NCBI RefSeq assembly: GCF_003600645.1
Contig: NZ_CP032482.1
Coordinates: 1,612,001-1,676,000 of the forward strand
Source of the DNA: Yersinia rochesterensis
GTDB lineage: Bacteria > Pseudomonadota > Gammaproteobacteria > Enterobacterales > Enterobacteriaceae
Length of the DNA: 64,000 nt
Direction of reading: 5' to 3'
Under the pieces are notes generated by a model that was not told where the DNA came from, ran no database searches, and was given only the letters and a program-made list of their open reading frames with translations. Shown piece after piece: positions 34,811 through 45,822 of the stretch. A program made the position numbers and the translations under genes. Position 1 is the first letter of the stretch, and each line of letters begins with the position of its first letter.

Positions 34811-35593
34811 TTAGATTACCATAAGCGAGGGAATTGAGTTTAGCGACAGCGCTTCTGGCGTGAATGCCAGAATTTCGCGCAAGCGCACCACATCACCAAT
34901 CACAATCAACGCCGGCGCAGTTAACCCTTGTGCAGCCACCTGATCAGCTAAGGTGGTCAGGGTGCCACTGGCGACTTGTTGCTGTTGATGGCTGGCATAC
35001 ATCACCACCGCTGCGGAGGTGTTCGGCGCTTTACCCGCAGCAATCAATTGCTGGCAAATGGTCGTCAGTTGCGTCATTCCCATCAGGATAATCAGAGTGC
35101 CGTCCAATTTTGCCAGTGTCGCCCAGTCCTGCGGCTCATTACCTTGGCGCAAATGGCCGGTAACCACATGAAAACCTGAAGAATAATCACGATGAGTCAC
35201 CGGGATCCCAGCATAGGCCAGCCCGCCGATGGCTGAGCTTATCCCCGGCACCACCTCAAACGGAATCTCCGCCAATGCCAATGCTTCAGCCTCTTCACCG
35301 CCGCGGCCAAACACATAAGGGTCACCGCCTTTGAGCCGCACCACATTCAGGCCGCGCTGGGCGCAATCCACCAAAATTTGATTAATTTGTGTTTGCGGCA
35401 CCAAATGATGATTGGGCGTTTTACCCACATTGATCATTTCGCAACCGTCCGGGGCTTCAGCCAATAATTCCGCACAAACCAACCGGTCATAGACCAGCGC
35501 TTCGGCGCGGCGAATAGCATGTAAGCCTTTGACTGTAATCAGCGCCGCATCCCCCGGCCCCGCGCCCACTAGCCAAACTTTCCCACTTTTCAT
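34811..35593 (-). CDS. cobA: Uroporphyrinogen-III C-methyltransferase (SUMT)
   Basis: The 260 aa SAM-dependent enzyme methylates uroporphyrinogen III at C-2 and C-7 to precorrin-2, the entry to siroheme and B12. Motifs are VGAGPGDAALIT near the start, RLKGGDPYVFGRGGEE near residue 80, and VPGISSAIG. It is the stand-alone SUMT without the CysG oxidase/chelatase part. The start at 35593 follows GAGAGGCAAT; an alternative ATG at 35605 overlaps the pduW stop (ATGA) but lacks a ribosome site. The name cobA here means the methyltransferase, not the adenosyltransferase called CobA in Salmonella. Confidence 0.9.
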   Translation of the reverse strand: MKSGKVWLVGAGPGDAALITVKGLHAIRRAEALVYDRLVCAELLAEAPDGCEMINVGKTPNHHLVPQTQINQILVDCAQRGLNVVRLKGGDPYVFGRGGEEAEALALAEIPFEVVPGISSAIGGLAYAGIPVTHRDYSSGFHVVTGHLRQGNEPQDWATLAKLDGTLIILMGMTQLTTICQQLIAAGKAPNTSAAVVMYASHQQQQVASGTLTTLADQVAAQGLTAPALIVIGDVVRLREILAFTPEALSLNSIPSLMVI

Positions 35594-35601
35594 ATTGCCT
35601 C

Positions 35602-37264
<1,663 letters not shown>

Positions 37265-37268
37265 GGCA

Positions 37269-37619
37269 TTAAGTCCGGGTCATCGGGCAGGCGGTAAACT
37301 TCATCATGTCGCCGAGGGTGTGAATCACCTGTTTCAACGCGTACTCCACCGCAGAAACATCGCCGGTAAACACCACTGCGCCAGTGAAACGATCAATAAA
37401 ACCAATCTCGACCGCACCCGATTTGGTGGCGATATCACTGGCAATAATCGAAGCTTCACTGGGGGTAATGGTCAGAATACCAATGGCGCTGCTGACATCG
37501 TTTAGTCCCAGTTTTTTGTAAAGTGCTTTATTCGGGTTGGCTATCAGATGCGCGAGAGTTATCTGTTTGCCGGGAACATATTCTTGAATCACGCGCTCGG
37601 GGGTATTGTTGGTTTCCAT
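37269..37619 (-). CDS. pduU: BMC shell protein PduU
   Basis: This 116 aa circularly permuted BMC-domain shell hexamer has the typical N-terminal extension [19 protein letters not shown], which forms a small beta-barrel cap over the pore. The core [14 protein letters not shown] and [16 protein letters not shown] matches Salmonella PduU closely. The ATG at 37619 is chosen since AGGAGG lies 4 nt upstream; it follows the last base of the pduT stop (TGATG). Confidence 0.92.
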   Translation of the reverse strand: METNNTPERVIQEYVPGKQITLAHLIANPNKALYKKLGLNDVSSAIGILTITPSEASIIASDIATKSGAVEIGFIDRFTGAVVFTGDVSAVEYALKQVIHTLGDMMKFTACPMTRT

Positions 37620-38176
37620 CATGCCTCCTGAACTAACTGACGCCACAGCGCCTCATGGGGACGCGGGATAACTGAGCTGTAAATCAATAATCCCTTTTCA
37701 CCGGCACATTGGCTGGCGACTTCGACTGCGGTTTGCACATCAGCAATATCGCCACTGAGCACCTGATAACATTTGCCGCCGATACCAAAAGCCATATGAA
37801 TACGCACCAAAGTGACATTGGCGGCTTTTACTGCCCGGTCAGCTGCAGTGATGCAGGCCACTACACTCCAGGTTTCCACCACACCTGCTGCCTGGCGGTT
37901 CTCCACCCGATTTAAGCCGCTGATGGCGGGTAATACTGACGGGTGAAGATTGGGTAGCACGATGCTATCGACCAATAAGTGCCCGCTATGCCGTTCGCCG
38001 TTTTGCACCGACTGAGTCACCGCTCCGATGTCGCCCCCGACCATCAGCAAATATTTGCCGGGGCACAGAGTTTTGCTGACCAACAGGTCGACATTGGCAC
38101 TTTTCAGCATTAAGTCGCAGACTTCCATCCCTTTGGCGATACTGCTTAATTCAACAATTCCAATGGCTTGTGACAT
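37619..38176 (-). CDS. pduT: BMC shell protein PduT (tandem BMC domains, Fe-S)
   Basis: The 185 aa protein holds two BMC domains (about 1-90 and 95-185) and forms pseudohexameric trimers. Cys108, in [12 protein letters not shown], lies at the central pore where Salmonella-type PduT binds a [4Fe-4S] cluster that may pass electrons across the shell, possibly to or from PduS. It precedes pduU with one base of overlap and follows pduS by 11 nt. Confidence 0.93.
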   Translation of the reverse strand: MSQAIGIVELSSIAKGMEVCDLMLKSANVDLLVSKTLCPGKYLLMVGGDIGAVTQSVQNGERHSGHLLVDSIVLPNLHPSVLPAISGLNRVENRQAAGVVETWSVVACITAADRAVKAANVTLVRIHMAFGIGGKCYQVLSGDIADVQTAVEVASQCAGEKGLLIYSSVIPRPHEALWRQLVQEA

Positions 38177-38187
38177 GCTTACTCCTG

Positions 38188-39582
38188 TTAAATGCCGCGA
38201 CGAATCGTGATGGTGTTGGCGCTGACATCCGTGACGACATCCCGAATACTGGCGTGTAGCGGTGCGCCCAAGGCGTCATGCGGGATGTGCCCAATCAACT
38301 GGCCGTGTTCTACCTGATCTCCGACTGTGACAATGGCTTGTGCGGCAGTACCGATATGTTGGCGCAGCGGCAATATCACCTGCTGCGGCAAATAGTTTTC
38401 TTCACTGAAAGGTGCGGCTTGATACCAGTCAGTCAGATCCAAACGAGCAATTAGCCGTGATGTCGGCACCAGGCGGTAATTTGCCATTGGGTCGGCTGCG
38501 CGCAGTTCTCCTTGATAGCGGGCACCTTGCGCACGCAACTGGGTTTTCAGCAGGCGGTTAATACGCATTGGCGAGATATCTACCGGACAGGCGTAGCTTT
38601 CACACAGACTGCATTCTGAGCAGGTCAGGGCGCTGAGCAAGATGTCTGGCGTGGCGACTTGCTGATAAATAATCGCCCGCACCAGTAAATGTGGCGGCAG
38701 TTCATGGCCAATCAGGTGGCGTGGGCAGAGTTCAGTACACATGCGGCACTGCTCGCAGACGGTTCGGGCGATGGCGAGCACATCCTGGTCACTGCGGGCG
38801 CGGCGGGTAATCAGCAGATGGTCAGCGGGCAACACCAGCAGGCCGCCAGTGGTTTTGGTCACCGGCTGGTCAAGGTCATGCAGGGCATGGCCCATCATTG
38901 GGCCGCCATTGATATAGGCCGGATTGTTGATGGTCACGCCACCAGCCAGTGCCAGCACCTCTCGCAAAGGCGTACCCAGTGGCACCGTCAAGGTTAAGGG
39001 CCGTGCCACTGCGCCGTTGACTGTCAGAGTGCGGCGGGTCACCGGCCATTGCTGTTCCACTGCTCGAGCCACATTGAGCAAAGTTTGCACATTATTCACC
39101 ACCACGCCAATGCTGATGGGCAGCGCGGCGGGCGGAACCCGGCGACCGGTCGCCAACCAAATGGTGATCACTTCATCACCAGCGGGGTAAACATCGGGTA
39201 AAATATGCAGCCGAATTTGCGGTGGTAGCAGCGGTGTCAGCGCCGCAATGGCTTCCTCATATTTAGCTTTTAAGGCAATGATGCCTTCGCGCGCACCGGT
39301 TGCGACCATGCCATACAGCACGCCGCGCACCAATCTTGCCGCCTGACGAGGGATTAATTGTTGGTCTACTTTCAGCAGCGGTTCACACTCAGCGGCATTA
39401 ACCAGAAAAATTTCCGCCTGCGCCTGTAATTTCACCGCCGTGGGGAACCCGGCACCACCCGCCCCAACCACACCAGCATCCCGCACCCGCTGTTGGATAG
39501 TCGCGGCGTCACATTGCACCAGCTCGCTATCAGCGGAGGGAGTGCACAGAAAATGAGTATCCGGTATCTGAATATCACTCAT
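38188..39582 (-). CDS. pduS: Cobalamin reductase PduS (RnfC-like flavo/Fe-S protein)
   Basis: The 464 aa enzyme reduces cob(III)alamin to cob(II)alamin for the adenosyltransferase PduO. An N-terminal nucleotide loop [15 protein letters not shown] is followed by an SLBB-like region. Two four-cysteine clusters follow: [12 protein letters not shown] (276-287) and [13 protein letters not shown] (321-333). The length is close to Salmonella PduS (451 aa). It overlaps pduQ by 8 nt. Confidence 0.92.
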   Translation of the reverse strand: MSDIQIPDTHFLCTPSADSELVQCDAATIQQRVRDAGVVGAGGAGFPTAVKLQAQAEIFLVNAAECEPLLKVDQQLIPRQAARLVRGVLYGMVATGAREGIIALKAKYEEAIAALTPLLPPQIRLHILPDVYPAGDEVITIWLATGRRVPPAALPISIGVVVNNVQTLLNVARAVEQQWPVTRRTLTVNGAVARPLTLTVPLGTPLREVLALAGGVTINNPAYINGGPMMGHALHDLDQPVTKTTGGLLVLPADHLLITRRARSDQDVLAIARTVCEQCRMCTELCPRHLIGHELPPHLLVRAIIYQQVATPDILLSALTCSECSLCESYACPVDISPMRINRLLKTQLRAQGARYQGELRAADPMANYRLVPTSRLIARLDLTDWYQAAPFSEENYLPQQVILPLRQHIGTAAQAIVTVGDQVEHGQLIGHIPHDALGAPLHASIRDVVTDVSANTITIRRGI

Positions 39583-40690
39583 AAAGCGCCTCGATAATTC
39601 CGCGGATATCTTTGTCGTCAGCTGGGCGTGGATTAGTGCGCAATGTCACATCGGCCTGAGCGGCGGCAATCATGTCTGGGATGTGTTGCTGCAACTGGCG
39701 TTCATTGATTTTCATTGCCGCCAACGGCTGAGGTAGCCCGCACTGGCGTTTCAGCAATTCTATTTGGTGAATAAGCTGATTGACCGCCCCGCGATCGTCA
39801 CCATTGGCCGGGCTGAAATGGCACAGTTTTGCCAGCCGAACATAGCGTTTACGCGCCCGGGCATCGGCGGCGTTAAAGCGAATCACTGGCACCAGCAGCA
39901 GGGCATTCGCCAAACCATGAGCAATATGAAATTGCCCGCCTAATTGGTGGGCGATGGCGTGATTGATCCCCAGCCCGGCCTGGCTGAATGCCATGCCCGC
40001 CAGTGTCGAGGCATTGTGCATTTTTCCACGGGTTATCAAGCAATCACCTTTACGGCAGGCGGTTACCAGATGGCGGAATACCAGTTGCACCGCTTTTTCT
40101 GCCAGTGCATCGGTAAAATCACTGGCACGCGGTGAAACATAGGCTTCCAGTGCATGAGTCAGTACGTCCAACCCGGTATTGGCGGTAATCGCGGGCGGCA
40201 CGCTGGCCACCAATGCGGCATCCAAAATGGCAATGTCAGGGTAAATATCATCGTCAAATATCGGATATTTAATACTTTTTTCTGGGTCACTTATCACGCA
40301 AGCGCTGGTGACTTCCGAGCCGGTGCCGCTGGTGGTAGGGATGGCGATACAGGTTTCTATCTCCAGCCCCTGCTTGCGGCTAAACCAGACAATGGCTTTG
40401 GCGGCATCCAGTGCCGAGCCGCCACCAAAACCGATCACCATGTCGGGGCGCAGTGCTTGCATCTGCTCAATCCCTTTCACCACTGTGGCGATATTTGGAT
40501 CCGGCGTGATATCGCTGAAAAAAGTTATGTGGTTGTCTGCGGGCAGCGCCTGTTTGAGCTTATCCAGCAGCGGCGAGGTCGCCAAAAAACCGTCGCAAAC
40601 TATCCAAATTTTGCGCTGATGAAAGCGTTGCAGCACTTTGAGGCTGCCTTCCCCGCTATAAATGCGCGTTTGCAGGAAAAAAGTTTTCAT
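39575..40690 (-). CDS. pduQ: 1-propanol dehydrogenase PduQ
   Basis: The 371 aa iron-dependent alcohol dehydrogenase reduces propionaldehyde to 1-propanol, regenerating NAD inside the compartment. Motifs are GFGGGSALDAAKA (near 90), PTTSGTGSEVT and the iron-binding HALEAYVSP and GINHAIAHQLGG. The N-terminus FFLQTRIYSGEG matches Salmonella PduQ. Confidence 0.93.
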   Translation of the reverse strand: MKTFFLQTRIYSGEGSLKVLQRFHQRKIWIVCDGFLATSPLLDKLKQALPADNHITFFSDITPDPNIATVVKGIEQMQALRPDMVIGFGGGSALDAAKAIVWFSRKQGLEIETCIAIPTTSGTGSEVTSACVISDPEKSIKYPIFDDDIYPDIAILDAALVASVPPAITANTGLDVLTHALEAYVSPRASDFTDALAEKAVQLVFRHLVTACRKGDCLITRGKMHNASTLAGMAFSQAGLGINHAIAHQLGGQFHIAHGLANALLLVPVIRFNAADARARKRYVRLAKLCHFSPANGDDRGAVNQLIHQIELLKRQCGLPQPLAAMKINERQLQQHIPDMIAAAQADVTLRTNPRPADDKDIRGIIEALYE

Positions 40691-40700
40691 ACATCCTCGC

Positions 40701-42089
40701 TCAGCGAATGGAGAAACCGTTAGTCAGCACACAGCGGCGTTGGCGGGCAAAGGTGCGCGCCGAAGTGGTGCCTTCCCCGGTCGGGGTGGCGATGGTGAAG
40801 GTGGTAAAGTCCTCACCACCGACGCCGATCCCGGCATAAGACGGGCCGTTTTTGACAAAAATGGAAGTCTGCAATAGGCGGGCGGCCAGATTTAGGCGCG
40901 AGACATTCTGCGAATGCATGGTTGCGGTATGATGTAGACCGCCTTCGACTTGCAGCGCCAGCGCCAGACCAGCATCAAAATCCTTTACCCGCACTACCGG
41001 TAGCAGCGGCATCAATTGTTCGGTGGTGACCAATGGATCGTCATCGGTCACTTCGACCAGTAACAGACGCGGTGCTTTAGCCGGGCAGGCGATGCCCGCC
41101 GCTTTCAGCAATTCAATCGGGCTTTTACCCACCAAATTTTTATTGGCATGACCCTGCGGGGTGAGACAGGCTTGGCGTAGGCTGTCCACTTCATGTGGCT
41201 GGCTGATGAGCAATGCATCGAAGGCTTGCATCTGTTGCAATAAACGGTCAGCTACACTTTCCACTACAATCAAGCTTTTCTCGGCAATACACGGCAGGTT
41301 GTAGTCGAATGAAGCGCCAGCCACGATATCCTGCGCCGCTTTGACTAATTCGGCAGTTTCATCCACCAGGCAAGGCGGATTACCGGCCCCGGCCCCAACC
41401 ACTTTCTTGCCACTTTTCATGCCCATGGCGACAATGGCGGGGCCACCAGTGATGGCGAGCAAAGCAATTTTGTCATGGGCCATCATCTGTTGAGTGGCTT
41501 CAAAACTCGGTTCTTGCACGGTCACCACCAGATTGCGGATGCCGCAACTGTTGAAAATGATCTCCTCGATTTGGGCGATTAAATCCAGTGACACGGCTTT
41601 AGCGCCGGGATGTGGGCTGAAATACACCGCATTACCGGCCGCCAACATACTGATACTGTTGTTGATAATGGTTTCGGTCGGATTGGTGCTGGGGGCGACC
41701 GACCCAATGACACCAAATGGCGAATATTCGAATAACACCATGCCGCCGTCACCAGTCAGGGCGGTGGTGGACAAATCTTCAATGCCCGGTGTGTTTTCCA
41801 ATGCCGCTTTATTTTTCAGGATCTTATCTTCTTTATTACCCATGCCGGTTTCACTGGCACCGCGCTCAGATAGGGAAATAAGTTGTGACTTTAGTTGCTC
41901 ACGAATTGCGCTGATAATGGCGCTGCGGGTTTTCATTGGGCTTTGCTGATAGCGCAAAAATGCGCTGTGAGCGGCATTGATGGCTTCATCCACGCTGGCA
42001 AAAATGGCGCTGGAGGCCGAGGCCGTTACGGGCGTCAGTTGCTCGGTGAGGATAGTGCGAATGAGAGATTCAAGGTCATTGGTATTCAT
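40701..42089 (-). CDS. pduP: CoA-acylating propionaldehyde dehydrogenase PduP
   Basis: This 462 aa enzyme oxidises propionaldehyde to propionyl-CoA with NAD. Residues 1-18 (NTNDLESLIRTILTEQL) form the amphipathic encapsulation peptide that targets PduP to the shell interior. The catalytic cysteine is Cys267 in FDYNLPCIAEK, and the NAD loop is GSVAPSTNPTE near 130. It overlaps pduO by one base (TAATG). Confidence 0.94.
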   Translation of the reverse strand: MNTNDLESLIRTILTEQLTPVTASASSAIFASVDEAINAAHSAFLRYQQSPMKTRSAIISAIREQLKSQLISLSERGASETGMGNKEDKILKNKAALENTPGIEDLSTTALTGDGGMVLFEYSPFGVIGSVAPSTNPTETIINNSISMLAAGNAVYFSPHPGAKAVSLDLIAQIEEIIFNSCGIRNLVVTVQEPSFEATQQMMAHDKIALLAITGGPAIVAMGMKSGKKVVGAGAGNPPCLVDETAELVKAAQDIVAGASFDYNLPCIAEKSLIVVESVADRLLQQMQAFDALLISQPHEVDSLRQACLTPQGHANKNLVGKSPIELLKAAGIACPAKAPRLLLVEVTDDDPLVTTEQLMPLLPVVRVKDFDAGLALALQVEGGLHHTATMHSQNVSRLNLAARLLQTSIFVKNGPSYAGIGVGGEDFTTFTIATPTGEGTTSARTFARQRRCVLTNGFSIR

Positions 42090-43108
42090 TATTCATTCCT
42101 CAGATGTAAAGCCGATATGGCCGCTTCTGCTATGTGCATATCTTGTGCAACGCTACCGCCACTTATCCCTAAACCCCCGACCAATTTGCCGCCGCGCCAT
42201 AATGGGTAGCCGCCGCCAAAGCTCACCACTTTGCCGCCAGTGCTGGCCTCCAGTTGGAACAGGTCGGCTCCCGGTTGAATAGCCGCATTCAGTTGGTGAG
42301 TAGCGGTTTTTAAGGCGACCGCAGTCCAGGCTTTTTTCGGTGCTAATTCGCTGCTCACCAGCAGGGTATCGGGCATGCGGTAGGTCATTATCATGTTGCC
42401 GTGGCGGTCGGCCAGTGCTACCACCACCGCAATCTGTAATGTCATGGCGGCCTCAACCGCTAACTTAACTAACTGATGAACATCCGGAAATCCAAGTCCG
42501 ACGATGGTGGGCTGAGCCGTCGTAGCTGTGGGTTTCTCAGTGGTTGCGGCTAAATAGCGTGCCACCACCGTTTGTGCTGTTTGCTGTAATTGCTGGCGTT
42601 GATCTTCATCACGGGCCAGGGCGTACAAGCAATCGGATAGCCGGTTGAGGTATTGCAATAACACCGGGCGCACCGGTACTTGCTCTGCTAACTCAATCAG
42701 CCGACGTTCACAGCGCCGCGTCAAGGTGCGGGCAAAATGTAAGCGGCTCCCGGCTTCAGTGTTGCCGGGCAAGATAAAGCCGTGAACCGGCGGCAATAGC
42801 GCCATGCAGCGGTCCACCGCCTGTTCCAGCGCCTGAATATCTTGTTTGCTAATACTTTTTCGCCCGACCGGAGGGGTTTCAATCCCCTCGCTGGCCAGCT
42901 CGGCGCTGAAATAAAATAGTTGATGTTGTACGGCATCAAGTAACTGAAGGTTTTCTTCACCTTGTGCCACGCGGGCACACAGGCTAAGTGCCGCATTCAG
43001 CTCATCCAGGGTGCCGTAGGTTTCCACCCGAGAATGACTTTTTTTGACTCGCTGGCCGGTGAACAGGGCTGTGGTGCCCGCATCGCCGGTTTTGGTATAG
43101 ATGCTCAT
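42089..43108 (-). CDS. pduO: ATP:cob(I)alamin adenosyltransferase PduO with C-terminal HbpS/GlcG domain
   Basis: The 339 aa protein has an N-terminal PduO-type adenosyltransferase (about 1-180) with TKTGDAGTTALFTG, RVETYGTLDELNAAL and TLTRRCERRL. The C-terminal DUF336/HbpS-like domain (about 200-339) contains IQIAVVVALADRHGN and FGGGYPLW and may bind heme or cobalamin. It converts reduced cobalamin to adenosylcobalamin for diol dehydratase. Confidence 0.93.
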   Translation of the reverse strand: MSIYTKTGDAGTTALFTGQRVKKSHSRVETYGTLDELNAALSLCARVAQGEENLQLLDAVQHQLFYFSAELASEGIETPPVGRKSISKQDIQALEQAVDRCMALLPPVHGFILPGNTEAGSRLHFARTLTRRCERRLIELAEQVPVRPVLLQYLNRLSDCLYALARDEDQRQQLQQTAQTVVARYLAATTEKPTATTAQPTIVGLGFPDVHQLVKLAVEAAMTLQIAVVVALADRHGNMIMTYRMPDTLLVSSELAPKKAWTAVALKTATHQLNAAIQPGADLFQLEASTGGKVVSFGGGYPLWRGGKLVGGLGISGGSVAQDMHIAEAAISALHLRNE

Positions 43109-43123
43109 AAAATCACCGTTTAA

Positions 43124-43399
43124 TCAGTAAGAGCATTCATCGACGATGGCGACAATTGCCAAGTCGATAGCATCATTAGGTTCGGCAAAAACACGCCGAG
43201 CGCTGGAACCACCGGACAGCAGCACTAGCTCGCCCTGACCCGCACCGACGGAGTCGACCGCCACTTCATCCGGCGTGTTGCTGTCCGGTGGCAATGAGCC
43301 ATCGCCAGCGACGCGGCGCACCAACAGTAGTTTCTTACCAATCAGCGTCGGTGACTTTTGCGTTGAGACCACAGAACCTACCACTCGGGCCAGTTGCAT
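43124..43399 (-). CDS. pduN: BMC vertex protein PduN
   Basis: The 91 aa EutN/CcmL-type protein forms pentamers that close the vertices of the polyhedral shell. [24 protein letters not shown] is the family start (positions 4-27); [21 protein letters not shown] gives the loop at the pentamer centre. The gap to pduO is 15 nt. Confidence 0.93.
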   Translation of the reverse strand: MQLARVVGSVVSTQKSPTLIGKKLLLVRRVAGDGSLPPDSNTPDEVAVDSVGAGQGELVLLSGGSSARRVFAEPNDAIDLAIVAIVDECSY

Positions 43400-43402
43400 G
43401 AT

Positions 43403-43900
43403 TTACTCCTGCCTTAACAGTTGAATGTGACGGACTGACAGCGTTTCTTGTGCCAGCGGTGTAACCAAGGTGTGGTGGTCAATCAGCAACCAACCGGGGC
43501 CAAATGTGGCAATATCGCGATAACTCAACACCTTGCCAGCGTGTAGCCGCACCGCCAGACCTTGGCTGTCACTGAAACTCAGTGGTAATGGGCGCAGTGC
43601 CGCGGTGGGCAGGGCTGGCAGCAGTTGGCGGTGCAAACTGATATGCACTTTCATGCCCCACGACCAGGCCTCATTCAGCGCCGCCACCGCCGGGCAAGTG
43701 GCATCGAACTGCGCCAGTCGGTGGATAAACGCCAAATCCGGCAACATTACGTGCAGCGTGGCATGGAGCACGAATATCGATGAGTCCAGCCCGGCGCGTA
43801 GCTGCGGCAGCCGCAGGGCGTGAACCCGGCGTTCGCGCTCAGCCAACCGCGTGACAATCTGGCTGACCAGCTGTTCGGTTTGCGCCTGAGTCAGATTCAT
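43403..43900 (-). CDS. pduM: Microcompartment protein PduM
   Basis: The 165 aa protein resembles PduM, required in Salmonella for proper microcompartment structure; biochemistry is unknown. An N-terminal amphipathic stretch (QTEQLVSQIVTRLAE) looks like an encapsulation peptide. It overlaps pduL by 4 nt. Confidence 0.88.
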   Translation of the reverse strand: MNLTQAQTEQLVSQIVTRLAERERRVHALRLPQLRAGLDSSIFVLHATLHVMLPDLAFIHRLAQFDATCPAVAALNEAWSWGMKVHISLHRQLLPALPTAALRPLPLSFSDSQGLAVRLHAGKVLSYRDIATFGPGWLLIDHHTLVTPLAQETLSVRHIQLLRQE

Positions 43901-44544
43901 GGCTGCGTTGTCCGTGACGGGCCTAATAACGTGGCGAACGCGGCGGGGTCGTCAGCGCCCGCTGCATTGGCCTCGTCAGTATCAATGTGCATTTCCAGTT
44001 TCATTTGCGGTGAAACGCGGATAGCAACATCATCCAAAATCAACCGGCGGCCACTGCCCTGAATCGCCACCTGCACTCGGTCGCCGTGCTTGACCCGATA
44101 GATAAGGGCATCCAGCGGTGACATATGAATATGGCGCAGCGCCACAATCACACCCTGCGGCAATTCCAACTCGGCATATGGACTGACCAACCGGATTGCA
44201 GGTGTGTTGTCCAGATTGCCCGACATGCGCAGAGGGGCATTGATACCCAGTATGCGGGCGTCGGTACGGGAGATTTCGACCTGACTGTGGCGACGCAGTG
44301 GCCCCAAAATTCGGACGTTTTTCAAGCTACCTTTCGGCCCGACCAAGGTTACAGTCTGTTCGGCGGCATACTGGCCGGGCTGGAGCAGCGCTTTTTTCTC
44401 CATCAGCGGCTGATTGGGGAACAATTGTTGATAATCCTGCACTGAGAGATGCAGATGACGGTTGGAAACCCCAAGCGGGATCGGACGAAGACGCATTTCG
44501 TCGAGGATCTTGCTGACAACGGGTTCCAGTAACGCTTTTTCCAT
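43897..44544 (-). CDS. pduL: Phosphate propanoyltransferase PduL
   Basis: The 215 aa PduL-type phosphotransacylase converts propionyl-CoA to propionyl phosphate for PduW and frees CoA inside the shell. Zinc-binding histidines occur in VSNRHLHLS (near 25) and ALRHIHMSPLDA (near 135). The N-terminal helix ALLEPVVSKILDEM is a likely encapsulation signal. It overlaps the pduK stop by one base. Confidence 0.93.
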   Translation of the reverse strand: MEKALLEPVVSKILDEMRLRPIPLGVSNRHLHLSVQDYQQLFPNQPLMEKKALLQPGQYAAEQTVTLVGPKGSLKNVRILGPLRRHSQVEISRTDARILGINAPLRMSGNLDNTPAIRLVSPYAELELPQGVIVALRHIHMSPLDALIYRVKHGDRVQVAIQGSGRRLILDDVAIRVSPQMKLEMHIDTDEANAAGADDPAAFATLLGPSRTTQP

Positions 44545-45152
44545 CAGATTTTTCCTCGTTTACCCAAGTGGATACAGCGAAAGCGAGGCTCACCTTTATG
44601 GCGTCGGCAAGCCGGGTCGAGGCAGAGATTGCAGCTCACACGAGGAGCTGGCGGGGCCTCACTTTCTGCACTTTGTCTTGCTACATCCAAATCCATTATT
44701 GCCACACCCAAGGCAATTTCTGGTGCATCATCGGTGGCGCTATTGGCAGGCGGTGGGGTCTCTGCCTCTTCAGCCTCCGTCTCCTCATCTGCGGATATCT
44801 CAGTCATAACCGCCGCGACGACAACCTCGTGTGCAGGTTGGCTCAAGGTGGTCGGTTCGGCGGCCATCGGCTCAATTTTGGGGGCTTGCCAGTGCGCCAT
44901 CAGGGCATCTGCTGGGCGAGCCAGCACGGCACTTGAGACCAGCCCGTGATGCCGTTCAGCAAAGGCAGCACCGGTGTTGATTGCCGCCTGAACTGAAGCA
45001 ACATCACCGGTCAGGCGGATTAACATCCAGCCGGAGCCGTTGGTTTTTTCTATTCCGATAAGGGCAACGGATGCCGCTTTTGCCATGGCATCCGCCGCAC
45101 CAATTGCCAGCGCTAGACCGCTAACTTCCAGTAAACCCAGTGACGTTTTCAC
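44544..45152 (-). CDS. pduK: BMC shell protein PduK with C-terminal cysteine cluster
   Basis: Residues 1 to about 90 are a BMC domain; a variable acidic linker (about 100-165, rich in Glu, Ala and Thr) leads to a C-terminal segment CNLCLDPACRRHKG with a fourth Cys following, suggesting an iron-sulfur or zinc site as in Salmonella PduK. Translation starts with GTG at 45152 after AAGAGGAGCACAGC. Confidence 0.9.
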   Translation of the reverse strand: MKTSLGLLEVSGLALAIGAADAMAKAASVALIGIEKTNGSGWMLIRLTGDVASVQAAINTGAAFAERHHGLVSSAVLARPADALMAHWQAPKIEPMAAEPTTLSQPAHEVVVAAVMTEISADEETEAEEAETPPPANSATDDAPEIALGVAIMDLDVARQSAESEAPPAPRVSCNLCLDPACRRHKGEPRFRCIHLGKRGKI

Positions 45153-45173
45153 GCTGTGCTCCTCTTCTTACCT

Positions 45174-45449
45174 TTAGGCAGAGGTCGGTAAAATGGCTTC
45201 TACATCGCTGTGCGGGCGCGGAATCACATGGCAAGATTTCACTTCACCCACCGCGCTGGCTGCCGCAGAACCGGCGTCAACAGCGGCTTTCACTGCGCCG
45301 ACATCGCCGCGAACCATGACAGTCACCAGACCGGAGCCGATTTTTTCATAGCCCACCAGTTGTACGTTGGCCGATTTGACCATGGCGTCAGCCGCTTCGA
45401 TGGCCGCGACCAGCCCTTTGGTTTCGATAAGTCCTAATGCGTTATTCAT
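45174..45449 (-). CDS. pduJ: Major BMC shell hexamer PduJ
   Basis: The 91 aa single BMC-domain protein is nearly identical to PduA in this operon except at the termini. The pore loop KIGSG has Ser39 lining the central opening. PduJ and PduA are the most abundant shell proteins and control small-molecule passage. It follows pduH by 31 nt. Confidence 0.94.
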   Translation of the reverse strand: MNNALGLIETKGLVAAIEAADAMVKSANVQLVGYEKIGSGLVTVMVRGDVGAVKAAVDAGSAAASAVGEVKSCHVIPRPHSDVEAILPTSA

Positions 45450-45480
45450 AGATATGAGTTCCTTGTTAATTTGAGTGTGA

Positions 45481-45822
45481 TTATTTAAACGGTAAGCCTT
45501 TGACTAACCGGGCGGCGTTATTGCCCAGCCGCCGTAATGGGTCTTCGTCTTGTGCCAGTGGCTGCCGGAACAGCGGGTTGGCGGGCGGTAAATGGCGAAA
45601 ATGCACAATCACTTCGTCGGCAGAACACGCTAGCCCGACCAATAATGGAGAGCGAGTCGCCGCCTGCCAGGCGCGTTGTACGGCATCCGTGTCATCGTCT
45701 TGCTGCCACTGCCAGGGAATGCCTTCCTCCTCAATTCCCAGTAATACCGGGTGCCAGACCGCCTCGGGGGTTGACGGGGTTAGGCTGATAACAATCGCGG
45801 GCGCATCTTGGGTAAAGTTCAT
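45481..45822 (-). CDS. pduH: Diol dehydratase reactivase small subunit
   Basis: The 113 aa subunit pairs with PduG to swap damaged cobalamin out of the dehydratase. [11 protein letters not shown] and [12 protein letters not shown] are conserved with Salmonella PduH and the related DhaG family. The start at ATG 45822 is used because GGGAGAG lies 6 nt upstream; it overlaps the pduG TGA (TGATG). Confidence 0.92.
   Translation of the reverse strand: MNFTQDAPAIVISLTPSTPEAVWHPVLLGIEEEGIPWQWQQDDDTDAVQRAWQAATRSPLLVGLACSADEVIVHFRHLPPANPLFRQPLAQDEDPLRRLGNNAARLVKGLPFK

Noticed and set aside
40154..40723. 189-codon plus-strand ORF opposite pduQ
   Set aside because: Long antisense frame caused by the GC-skewed codon use of pduQ; no family features.
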